The notes under the pieces: generated by a model | Database searches by the model: none | The model's input: only the letters and a program-made list of their open reading frames with translations | Told to the model about the DNA's origin: nothing | Translations under genes and position numbers: made by a program | In this document: positions 37,391 to 44,980 of the stretch, piece by piece | Position numbering within the stretch: position 1 is the stretch's first letter | Layout: every line of letters begins with the position of its first letter | Assembly: GCA_026393075.1 (NCBI GenBank) | Contig: JAPLAW010000015.1 | Span: 62,001 to 126,000 of the forward strand | Source: Actinomycetota bacterium | GTDB taxonomy: Bacteria > Actinomycetota > Actinomycetes > Nanopelagicales > Nanopelagicaceae | Direction: 5' to 3' | Length of the DNA stretch: 64,000 nucleotides

Positions 37391-38104
37391 ATGGCAAGAG
37401 TGTTGCTACTTACAAACACTCTAAGCGCGAGCGCCGAAGTTCTGCCATCGCTAGCTTTGTTGCAGCATCAGGTAAAAATTGTTCCGGCTGAAGCAAGTGT
37501 TTTGATTGATGTTCCCGAAGCAGACATTTTATTACTAGATGCACGTCGCGATATTCCAGCTGCTAAAAATTTAGCGAAGTTGCTTCATACCACTGGTTCA
37601 GGCGCACCAGTTGTTGTTATAACAACTGAAGGTGGCTTGTCAGCTCTTAGTGCCGAATGGGGCATTGACGATGTAATTCTCGATACTGCTGGTCCTGCTG
37701 AAGTTGATGCACGAATTAGAATTGCAATTGGTGAATACGCAGCACAACTTGCCGAAAGTGATCCAGGTTCTGGTGAGATTAGAACTGGTGAGGTTTCAAT
37801 TGATGAAAATAGTTATACCGCTCGCATTAAAGGTCGCGCGCTAGATTTAACATTTAAAGAATTTGAGCTTCTGAAGTTTTTAGCCCAACATCCAGGCCGC
37901 GTATTTACTCGCGCCCAGCTGTTACAAGAAATCTGGGGTTACGATTATTTTGGTGGTACTCGCACAGTTGATGTGCACATTAGGCGTTTACGTTCGAAAC
38001 TTGGCCCAGAGCACGAAGCAATTATCGGTACCGTGCGAAATGTGGGCTATCGCTTTACCGTAACGAGTGCCATGAAAGATGCTCAAGTCACTGAACGGAT
38101 TTAG
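37391..38104 (+). CDS. glnR: GlnR-type orphan response regulator
   Basis: OmpR-family regulator of nitrogen metabolism in Actinobacteria. The receiver domain keeps D50 (ILLLDARRD) but lacks the usual acidic pocket ([10 protein letters not shown] instead of a DE/DD pair), as expected for phosphorylation-independent GlnR. The winged helix has [16 protein letters not shown] and [15 protein letters not shown] ribosome binding site (GGGAGC) precedes the ATG. No sensor kinase is adjacent; it is followed by the mshD-like gene with a 2-base gap. Confidence 0.9.
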   Translation: MARVLLLTNTLSASAEVLPSLALLQHQVKIVPAEASVLIDVPEADILLLDARRDIPAAKNLAKLLHTTGSGAPVVVITTEGGLSALSAEWGIDDVILDTAGPAEVDARIRIAIGEYAAQLAESDPGSGEIRTGEVSIDENSYTARIKGRALDLTFKEFELLKFLAQHPGRVFTRAQLLQEIWGYDYFGGTRTVDVHIRRLRSKLGPEHEAIIGTVRNVGYRFTVTSAMKDAQVTERI

Positions 38105-38106
38105 TT

Positions 38107-38577
38107 GTGCGTACTATTCTGAAATTGCACCGATCACTTATTGCTGACTTTTCAGAACCAATTACTACTGCTGAGATATCTACCTTCGATCCGGCTGATT
38201 CCGATGAATGGTTAGCGTTAAATAACCAGATCTTTATCACGCACCCAGACCAAGGCGATTGGGTAATGCAGGATTTAACTAATCGCATGAAAGAAAGCTG
38301 GTTTGATGCTGATGGCTTCTTTCTGGCCCGCGAGAAAGACGAAATAATTGGTTTTTGCTGGACAAAAATCCATCATGACCGGGTAAATGAAGGTGCGATT
38401 GGGGAAATTTATGTAATTGGCGTAAACCCAAGCACCCACAGCTCTGGGTTGGGCAAAGCTTTAATGCTTACCGCGCTGCGATATTTCCAAAGCAAAGACA
38501 TCAAAGAATCAATGCTCTACGTAGATGCCGATAACCATGCTGCGCTTATTCTTTATAAGAAATTAGGCTTCAACTAA
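38107..38577 (+). CDS. mshD: MshD-like GNAT acetyltransferase, single-domain (half-length)
   Basis: A 156-residue GNAT protein that matches the C-terminal half of mycothiol synthase MshD: DEWLALNNQIFITHPDQGDW, EKDEIIGFCWTKIH, the acetyl-CoA loop NPSTHSSGLGKALM and the terminal LLYVDADNHAALILYKKLGF-type end. MshD normally has about 300 residues in two GNAT domains; here it begins in the linker before the second, catalytic domain, with a GTG 2 bases after glnR. Position beside glnR matches Rv0818-Rv0819. It could be a functional minimal MshD or another N-acetyltransferase. Confidence 0.7.
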   Translation: MRTILKLHRSLIADFSEPITTAEISTFDPADSDEWLALNNQIFITHPDQGDWVMQDLTNRMKESWFDADGFFLAREKDEIIGFCWTKIHHDRVNEGAIGEIYVIGVNPSTHSSGLGKALMLTALRYFQSKDIKESMLYVDADNHAALILYKKLGFN

Positions 38578-39915
38578 CTCAGCGCACATCTCTCTAAATG
38601 CTGCGGTATGCGAATCAACATCGGCGCTCGTAGTATCAGGACACATTAAAGCCATGTTATGAAATGGCGTGATCAAGAAGCCATCATTTAACATCCGCAA
38701 ATGTAGATACTGCTCTAATTCGAAATCACCAGAATTATTTGCATCAGCACCAGTTACTGGCGCAACTTTGCCAAATATATATTCACCTCGCGCACCTAAA
38801 CGATTACAGCTCCAGGGCAAGTCAAATTCGGTAATTGCAGCATCTACGCCATCAGACCAACGAGTGCCGAGATCTATCATGCGATCAAAGTATTCTTGGG
38901 TTAGGACTTTTGTAAGAGTTGCGCGCATTGCTGCCAGTGAAAGTGCATTTCCGGCCAATGTTCCACCGATTCCGCCAGTATCAATAATTTCTAGCTCAAC
39001 CATTTTTTTGATTGAATCTGCAATCGCTTGAGTCATTCCGAAAGTTCCGGTCGGAATACCACCACCAATTGCTTTACCAATGGTTAGAAAGTCTGGCTTT
39101 AATCCGCGGTCGGCAGTCATTCCGCCAGGACCAACTGAAATTGTGTGAGTTTCGTCGATAATTAAAATAGTGCCGTATTTTTTTGCGAGTTCTTGTACTG
39201 CTTCTAAGTAACCAGCTTGTGGCAAAACTATTCCGACATTTGTCATCGCTGGTTCCATCAAAATTGCTGCAACATCGCCATTTGCTAATGCTTTTTCCAT
39301 GCCGGCAATATCGTTGAACTCGACAACGCGAGTGGTTTGATCAAGTGCCACAGGTGCGCCAATATTTCCTTCGCGGGCTACGGTGTTTCCACTCGCATCT
39401 AAGGTGGCAAAAGTTTCATCGACAGAGCCGTGATAGCAGCGATCGATAACCACAATCTTTGAACGGCCAGTAAGCAAGCGGGAGTAGCGGATTACATGGC
39501 GATTAGCGTCGGTGGCTGAAACCGTAAATTGCCAAAGCGGCAGGCCAAATCGGTTAGCTAACTCAGCTGAAACTATTGCCGCATCAGCCGTTGGCAACAT
39601 CGCAGTAATTCCTTTACCAGCTTGCTCGCGAATCGCGGCAACTGTCGCATCAGGTGAATGGCCAGTCATGGAACCGGTATCGCCTAAACAAAAATCAATA
39701 TATGAATTGCCGTCGACATCGGTAAAACGCGCACCTTTTGCTTGCTCAATAAAGACAGGGTAAGCACCGGGCCATTTAGCCATCCAAGACATCGGAACTC
39801 CACCGGGCATTGACTTTTTTGCCTTTTCAAAGAGCTCGCCACTTTTTGGGTGCAACTTTAGAAAGCGTTCTTTTTCGCGCGCAGTTAATGTTGCCAGACG
39901 CTCACGGTTGATCAT
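38563..39915 (-). CDS. Class III aminotransferase, glutamate-1-semialdehyde mutase-like
   Basis: PLP-dependent class III aminotransferase (450 aa) related to HemL and to transaminases of sugar or amino ketone metabolism. PLP contacts are visible: DETHTISVGPGG with the Asp and TIGKAIGGGIPTGTFG with the cofactor lysine. GSAM-like substrate loop residues are only partly conserved, and heme genes are absent nearby, so a true HemL role is doubtful. It is the last gene of the 44919-38563 run, with an 18-base gap to the epimerase. Confidence 0.8.
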   Translation of the reverse strand: MINRERLATLTAREKERFLKLHPKSGELFEKAKKSMPGGVPMSWMAKWPGAYPVFIEQAKGARFTDVDGNSYIDFCLGDTGSMTGHSPDATVAAIREQAGKGITAMLPTADAAIVSAELANRFGLPLWQFTVSATDANRHVIRYSRLLTGRSKIVVIDRCYHGSVDETFATLDASGNTVAREGNIGAPVALDQTTRVVEFNDIAGMEKALANGDVAAILMEPAMTNVGIVLPQAGYLEAVQELAKKYGTILIIDETHTISVGPGGMTADRGLKPDFLTIGKAIGGGIPTGTFGMTQAIADSIKKMVELEIIDTGGIGGTLAGNALSLAAMRATLTKVLTQEYFDRMIDLGTRWSDGVDAAITEFDLPWSCNRLGARGEYIFGKVAPVTGADANNSGDFELEQYLHLRMLNDGFLITPFHNMALMCPDTTSADVDSHTAAFREMCAELVEA

Positions 39916-39933
39916 TTATATTCCTATTCTTTT

Positions 39934-40698
39934 TTATTCTTCGGTGAAAACAAATAACGCTTCAATGTAATGTTCGCCAGTAATTCCTAAATTAGCCGCA
40001 TCCGGTGGCGCAGTCTGTGGTTCGATGCAAACACCTTCGGCATCTTCGCTATAAACAACCCACCATGGTGCATCGCACTCGATATCGATACGTGCAACAT
40101 CTTCCCAAATAATTGCAGGGGTTCCAATAATTCCGGTGAAAGCATCGTCCCAAGGTTCTGGTGACGGTTTAATTAATTCGCCAGTTGGTAACCCATCTGA
40201 ACCACGTTGCAGCATTTGATTTGCCGAAAAATCAATTACTGCACTGCCGCCACGATCTAAGTCGCGAGCAAACCAAGGATGTAAACCTAACCAAGCTGGT
40301 AGATCACAATCGCCTGGTTCATATTCAAGTGACCAACGAATTGCATCATCTAATACTTCAATTGTTTGTTCTAAAGTTGCGCCGCCATAAGGTGCGGGTA
40401 AATGTAATAACGAACGCCCTGGCCCGATTTCTTGCCAAGATGAAGTAAAGCCATAACCATGCAGCGCATTCGGTGGATCAAAGATTTGCGGCAATTGGTG
40501 CTCTTGACCATTAGCACCGGTAATTAAGCCATCGCGTACGCGGCCAGCCCATGGCCCCATGCCATACCAGCCGTAATTTACGGGGGTGCCACGAAAGGGA
40601 AGCGTGAACTGCATATCTCGCCAAATCAGCGAGGCAATACGTGCGCCTTGATCTAAATCAATGTTTATCTGAAATTCTGCATCATCAATGAATTGCAT
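39934..40698 (-). CDS. Aldose 1-epimerase family protein
   Basis: Mutarotase-fold protein (254 aa) interconverting anomers of an aldose. The fold signatures GPWAGRVRDG and ALHGYGFT (the catalytic His) and the later GLHPWFAR with the second His, and CIEPQT with the catalytic Glu, are all present. Start: the ATG at 40698 lies 1 base after the kinase stop; a TTG at 40713 would overlap. Together with the PfkB kinase it suggests that the operon processes a sugar. Confidence 0.85.
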   Translation of the reverse strand: MQFIDDAEFQINIDLDQGARIASLIWRDMQFTLPFRGTPVNYGWYGMGPWAGRVRDGLITGANGQEHQLPQIFDPPNALHGYGFTSSWQEIGPGRSLLHLPAPYGGATLEQTIEVLDDAIRWSLEYEPGDCDLPAWLGLHPWFARDLDRGGSAVIDFSANQMLQRGSDGLPTGELIKPSPEPWDDAFTGIIGTPAIIWEDVARIDIECDAPWWVVYSEDAEGVCIEPQTAPPDAANLGITGEHYIEALFVFTEE

Positions 40699-40699
40699 T

Positions 40700-41617
40700 T
40701 TAGTTCCGCTCAAGTGCTTCGGTTAGTTCGAATGCGCGAGGTGGTTGAGCTCCAGCACGTGAACAGGTAATCGCGGCTGCGACTGCAGCACGATGTAAAA
40801 CTTCACGCAATTTCGAACCAGTTAAGTTCAAAATGCCAATTTGCATAACTGCTTCGACAATTATTGCGCCCACGGTGTCGCCAGCGCCAACAGTATCTAC
40901 AACTACAACTTTTATGCCTGGAACCTCAACAACGCCATCAGCCGTGACGCCAACCAAGCCGTCTTTGCCTCGTGTTATCACGACCAACTGCACACCTTTT
41001 TCAATGCAGATTTTGGCGATTCCGATGGGATCTTCATTTGGATAAAGTGCCGCAATATCGTCTTCACTAAATTTAACAACGCTGCTGATCTTGATCCATT
41101 TTTCAACTTCATCACGATATTTAATTAAGTCAGGCATCACACTTGGTCTGATATTTGGATCAAAGACAATTGGCGCAAATTCACTTACTTGAACCGCCCA
41201 GTCATATAGAACAGAGGCACCTGGCTCGATAATCGTAACCAGCGTACCGATTTGTAAAACTTCTGGCTTATATTTTTCTGGATCAGGTAACCAAGTGTTA
41301 TCAAAAGCAAAAGTCGCAGTGTTGTTAATTAAAAATTCATAGCTCGCAGAACCATCGTTACTTAAGGAAACAGTTGCGGTACAAGTTGGTAAATCACTTG
41401 TTAGCGCTAAATCCAAACTAACACCATCACGGATTAATTCTGCCCGTGCTGATTTTCCGTAAGCATCGGTTGAAATACCATCAATGAATTGAACTTCATG
41501 GCCCAAGCGAGAAAGCGCTTTGGCAGTATTCGCTGGCCCGCCCCCAACAATTGCAATTCGCTCAGGGCTGCCAGGCAACAGGTCAATTAAGACCTCACCA
41601 CAAACCCAAATGCTCAC
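40700..41617 (-). CDS. PfkB-family carbohydrate kinase
   Basis: Ribokinase-like sugar kinase (305 aa), most like fructokinases. The N-terminal signature VCGEVLIDLLPG and the GGGPANTAKALSRLG block bind the sugar, and DTVGAGDTVGA holds the catalytic Asp and anion hole. Its start overlaps the UPF0303 stop by 4 bases. Fructose is the likeliest substrate by similarity, but ribose, nucleosides or other sugars remain possible. Confidence 0.85.
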   Translation of the reverse strand: MSIWVCGEVLIDLLPGSPERIAIVGGGPANTAKALSRLGHEVQFIDGISTDAYGKSARAELIRDGVSLDLALTSDLPTCTATVSLSNDGSASYEFLINNTATFAFDNTWLPDPEKYKPEVLQIGTLVTIIEPGASVLYDWAVQVSEFAPIVFDPNIRPSVMPDLIKYRDEVEKWIKISSVVKFSEDDIAALYPNEDPIGIAKICIEKGVQLVVITRGKDGLVGVTADGVVEVPGIKVVVVDTVGAGDTVGAIIVEAVMQIGILNLTGSKLREVLHRAAVAAAITCSRAGAQPPRAFELTEALERN

Positions 41618-42105
41618 TGCTGTTCACCTATTCGCGCTAGAAACTCGGCAATAATCTCAACGCCAAGCAAATGATCTTGGACTTGAGGCAAACCACTAAT
41701 TAGTAATACTCCTGCTAATCCTAATCCGTTCACATTAAGTGGCAATCCGCCGCCGTGAATTGCATGCAACTCTTCAGATAAATCGTTCTTTAAATACCAA
41801 TCAAAACCATTCTCTTCAGAAAATACTCGCTCGCGCATTGTTGAATTACCAGTTACCTGAACTACTCGAGCTTTACGAGCGATCCAATTATCATTTTCTG
41901 GTTTCGTACCTGGAAGAGCCACATGAAATACCGGCCATTTTCCTAATTGCACTTCGATCGTGATAGCTAAACCGCGATCACGTCCTAATTGATGAGCAAT
42001 CTCGCCAATTTCAATTGCTTCACTTTGCGATAGAGATGGCAGCAATAACGTGTCGGCTTCTAATTGCAGACCCGCGCTTGTAAATCCACCTGTGGTATCG
42101 ACCAT
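41614..42105 (-). CDS. UPF0303 / haem-degrading-domain (HbpS-like) protein
   Basis: A 163-residue protein of the UPF0303 branch of the GlcG/HbpS fold. The family signatures are NWIARKARVV, HAIHGGGLPLNVNGLGLAGVLLISGLPQVQDH and the C-terminal helix. Related HbpS proteins bind haem and iron and act in redox sensing; whether UPF0303 members do is not settled. Here it sits between the flavin transferase and the sugar kinase, so a redox or small-molecule role fits the operon. Confidence 0.8.
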   Translation of the reverse strand: MVDTTGGFTSAGLQLEADTLLLPSLSQSEAIEIGEIAHQLGRDRGLAITIEVQLGKWPVFHVALPGTKPENDNWIARKARVVQVTGNSTMRERVFSEENGFDWYLKNDLSEELHAIHGGGLPLNVNGLGLAGVLLISGLPQVQDHLLGVEIIAEFLARIGEQQ

Positions 42106-42112
42106 GACCTAA

Positions 42113-42859
42113 TTATGCGGTGGCTGGTCCAATGCTCCAAGCGACCTTCTCATGGCGATCAATGATCCAGGCTGAATAATCCGATAATTCTGGAGTTGTG
42201 AACCAAACTGCGCCATCTCGACCAGCAACCATTAGCGCAGTTGCTAGCGCATCAGCAATTGCACCATTGGGACCAATTACGGTTGCTGATTTTGCACCAA
42301 TTGCGATCATGCCAGTGTGCGGATCATTGATATGTGCTCCACGCTCATAAGTACCGCTAGTGGCAATTGCGCCATCGCTAATTTCAAAAGTTTGTAATAT
42401 TTCTAACCGATTATCTGGATTTACCACCCCGATTGACCATGGCTGATCCGGTGTGAATCCACCGCGAAGTGCTAAATCACCGGCGGCGTTAACTTGAACA
42501 TGATTTGCGCCAGCTGCTAATAAAATTTCAGCACAGTTATCAGCTGCCCAGCCTTTTACGAGTCCAGATGGATCAAAGCCACCAGCGACAGCCCACGGAT
42601 CAAATGCTCCTTGAGTCAATTCTTTTACGAACGTGCATAAGTTCCAGACTTCAAAAACTTCTGGTGAGCATTGCTCAATATCTATTTCGTTACGGCGTAA
42701 CTGGGAGATTATCGAGTTCTCTTGGTAGGTCGAGAAAACTTCATCAACGTGCTGAACATATTGATTTACTTTAGTTATAGCAGATTCAATATCAACACTA
42801 CTTGTGACGTCAAGATATAGAACTGTCCCCCAAACTTCGATCTCATGTTGGGTTCGCAT
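42113..42859 (-). CDS. apbE: FAD:protein FMN transferase (ApbE/Ftp)
   Basis: Transfers FMN from FAD onto Thr/Ser of FMN-binding proteins. The family signatures are DPSGLVKGWA with the FAD-contact residues, NAAGDLALRGG, and AIATSGTYERGAHINDPHTG with the metal-binding Thr/Asp area. At 248 aa it is a short, cytoplasmic-looking form without a signal peptide or lipobox, unlike many periplasmic ApbE proteins. The preceding gene encodes a FMN-binding-domain protein, its likely substrate. The start lies 6 bases after that gene. Confidence 0.9.
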   Translation of the reverse strand: MRTQHEIEVWGTVLYLDVTSSVDIESAITKVNQYVQHVDEVFSTYQENSIISQLRRNEIDIEQCSPEVFEVWNLCTFVKELTQGAFDPWAVAGGFDPSGLVKGWAADNCAEILLAAGANHVQVNAAGDLALRGGFTPDQPWSIGVVNPDNRLEILQTFEISDGAIATSGTYERGAHINDPHTGMIAIGAKSATVIGPNGAIADALATALMVAGRDGAVWFTTPELSDYSAWIIDRHEKVAWSIGPATA

Positions 42860-42865
42860 TTGATA

Positions 42866-43555
42866 TTAGAGGCCAGCTTTAGCCATTGCACCTTGCAGTG
42901 ATTTACGCCAGCCATACGTTGTATAACTAGCACCTGATGCACCTTGAATACTTGTTGACTGTGCGGCCAATGTTTGTTGTTTTAAAAGCGGAAGTGCGTA
43001 ATTGGTATAACGATCATTGCGTCCAGAAGGCGCTTGTAGCGCACGTACATCTGTGATTTTTCCATTTGAAACTGTTATTTCAACTTGCACATTTCCATAG
43101 TTAACATTTACAACCGGACCCGTAAAAGTTCCGCTTGCGGTTTTAACCGTCGGGGTAGGCGTCGCAGTTTTAGTTGGAGTTGGCGTAGGCGTTTGTGTAT
43201 GAGTTGGAGCTGGCGTAGGTGCTGACGTTTGCGTCTGAGTTGGCGTAGGCGTAGAACTTTGTGTGGGTGTAGCAGTAACAGTTGGAGCTGCTGGTGTTGA
43301 ATTTGTAGCTTTTGCTGTTGCTGATTTGGTTGGCTTAGAAGTTTTAGTTGCACTCTGAGTCGGAGCAGCAGATGTGGTTGTAGTTGCAGCGCTTGGGGTT
43401 GAGACTGGGGCTTGTGTTGTGTTACTTGGAGCTGGCAGCGTGCCTAAATCTAAACCAAGGCCAGTTGAAGTTGCACCAAGTTGAGGTGGTGTTATTGAGA
43501 GCACTGCTCCTAAACCACCGACTGTGCCGGCAGTAATTAGTAGAAAGCGTTTCAT
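42866..43555 (-). CDS. Secreted FMN-binding-domain protein with Thr/Pro-rich linker
   Basis: A 229-residue exported electron carrier. An N-terminal hydrophobic helix (FLLITAGTVGGLGAVLSI) is a signal or anchor; residues about 40-145 are a Pro/Thr/Ser/Ala-rich low-complexity linker; the C-terminus is an FMN_bind domain with the flavin-attachment site QGASGASYTTYG. The acceptor residue in SGAxYT is Ser here rather than the usual Thr, though a Thr follows closely. ApbE is the next gene and would attach the flavin. Confidence 0.85.
   Translation of the reverse strand: MKRFLLITAGTVGGLGAVLSITPPQLGATSTGLGLDLGTLPAPSNTTQAPVSTPSAATTTTSAAPTQSATKTSKPTKSATAKATNSTPAAPTVTATPTQSSTPTPTQTQTSAPTPAPTHTQTPTPTPTKTATPTPTVKTASGTFTGPVVNVNYGNVQVEITVSNGKITDVRALQAPSGRNDRYTNYALPLLKQQTLAAQSTSIQGASGASYTTYGWRKSLQGAMAKAGL
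43120..43420 (-). repeat. Thr/Pro-coding low-complexity repeat
   Basis: Imperfect tandem repeats of GTTGGCGTAGGC-like units on the + strand, coding for PTPTxT units on the minus strand (for example PTQTQTSAPTPAPTHTQ). It forms the linker of the FMN-binding protein. This is in-frame low complexity, not a CRISPR or mobile repeat; unit number may vary among strains. Confidence 0.7.
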
Positions 43556-43569
43556 ATCATTACCTCTTT

Positions 43570-44919
43570 TTATTCGGAGTGGAAAGCAAATGCTTCATCA
43601 TGGAAACGATTCTTTGGCACACCTAAATCTTTAGCTGCCTCGCGAACTGCTTCAACGAGTGGCGCAGGGCCACAAATATAAATATCTGAATCGGCAAACC
43701 TCGGAACAAGTTCTTTCAAAGATTTAGCATCCATCGGGTGAATCTTGCGAGAGCCAACCAGATAGTGAACTCGAATTGATCCTTCAGATTTCGACGCCAA
43801 ATAATCCATTTCTTCGCGTAAAATCAAATCATCTGCTTGCGAGGCACGGAAAATTACATCTAGCTGAACGCCAGCGCGGAACTCTTCCATCAAAGCTCGG
43901 ATTGGCGTGATACCTACACCACCACCAACTAGAACCACATGCTTGCGTGAAGCACGGCCAGCTGTAAAAGCTCCGTATGGGCCTTCCATGAATACTCTAG
44001 TACCGGGCTTCAGGTCAGCCATTGATCGTGAATGATCACCTAAATCTTTAACAGTTATACGTAAGTAATGTGCAGTTGGAGAAGCGGAAAGTGAATAGGG
44101 ATGTGAGGCGAGAGCATGCCCTTTTGCGATGAACCGCCAACCAAAGAATTGCCCACCTTGTGCACCTAACTTATCAAGATCGCGTCCGTGCATAATCACT
44201 GAAACCATATTTGGGCCTTCGACTACAATTTTTTCAACTTTTAAGCCATGTCGAAATGAGCGGTAAGTTGGAAGCGCGATGCGCCAATAAACAATGCAGA
44301 ACACCATTGCACTGTAGAGAAAAATCCAAAATGCCTTATTTAGCGGATGCGAAATAAACATCGGACCATTCAATATCTGATGCATAAATGAAAGCGCAAT
44401 TGCCAAGTAGGTGGAAACGTGAATAGTCCACCAAGCTTCGTAACTTAACTTGGCACGAGCTTTCTTATACGAAGTTATGCCAGCAGTTATCATGAAAATA
44501 AATCCAGCCAGTGCAGCCCACATCCAGTTAAAGGTAGTTAATATATTTATGAATTCACCAATTATTTTTTCCTGAAATTGTCCAGCGTAGCCAATGGTAA
44601 TTAAAAGAACATGGAACCCAATTAGATAAAGAGACCAAGGGCCAAGTTTGCGATGCCAAGTAATAAGACGATCGTGTCCAACTCCGCGTTCAACCCAAGG
44701 AATGCGAGATACCAACAAAATTCCAAGAAGCGCGAAGTAAGTTCCGATAAGTGCAACAAAGCGAGAGATTGTTTGAATGATCGAATAAAGGGAAGAAATA
44801 TCCGAACTTCGTAGCGCAGTTAGTTCTATCGCAACTGTTAAGCCAAGGCCCAATCCAGAGAGCACGGCCGCCCAGTCGGTACCGGCTGCGCTGAACTTGC
44901 GTTCTGATATTCGACTCAT
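43570..44919 (-). CDS. Ferric-reductase-like transmembrane flavohaem oxidoreductase
   Basis: A 449-residue membrane electron-transfer protein. The N-terminal half has about six helices with paired haem-ligand His residues: WHRKLG and GFHVLL on two helices, and IHVST and FMHQIL further on, giving sites for two b haems. The C-terminal half is a ferredoxin-NADP reductase domain with the FAD motif HPYSLSAS, GPYGAF, the NAD(P) motif VGGGVGITPIRAL and ICGPAPLVEAV. It would move electrons from cytosolic NAD(P)H across the membrane to the FMN-binding protein encoded next. Confidence 0.88.
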   Translation of the reverse strand: MSRISERKFSAAGTDWAAVLSGLGLGLTVAIELTALRSSDISSLYSIIQTISRFVALIGTYFALLGILLVSRIPWVERGVGHDRLITWHRKLGPWSLYLIGFHVLLITIGYAGQFQEKIIGEFINILTTFNWMWAALAGFIFMITAGITSYKKARAKLSYEAWWTIHVSTYLAIALSFMHQILNGPMFISHPLNKAFWIFLYSAMVFCIVYWRIALPTYRSFRHGLKVEKIVVEGPNMVSVIMHGRDLDKLGAQGGQFFGWRFIAKGHALASHPYSLSASPTAHYLRITVKDLGDHSRSMADLKPGTRVFMEGPYGAFTAGRASRKHVVLVGGGVGITPIRALMEEFRAGVQLDVIFRASQADDLILREEMDYLASKSEGSIRVHYLVGSRKIHPMDAKSLKELVPRFADSDIYICGPAPLVEAVREAAKDLGVPKNRFHDEAFAFHSE

Positions 44920-44980
44920 AGGTGTACTTAACTGCCTTTTCCTGAGAATTATCTGGATAGTAGGTGAGTGCTAGACCTGA

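Noticed and set aside
38563-39915. Naming the class III aminotransferase hemL
   Set aside because: GSAM-specific context is missing (no heme genes nearby) and the gene ends a sugar/electron-transfer operon, so only the family name is safe.
43120-43420. Tandem-like repeats that could suggest CRISPR or a minisatellite
   Set aside because: Repeats are imperfect, lack spacers and are in frame with the PT-rich linker of a secreted protein.
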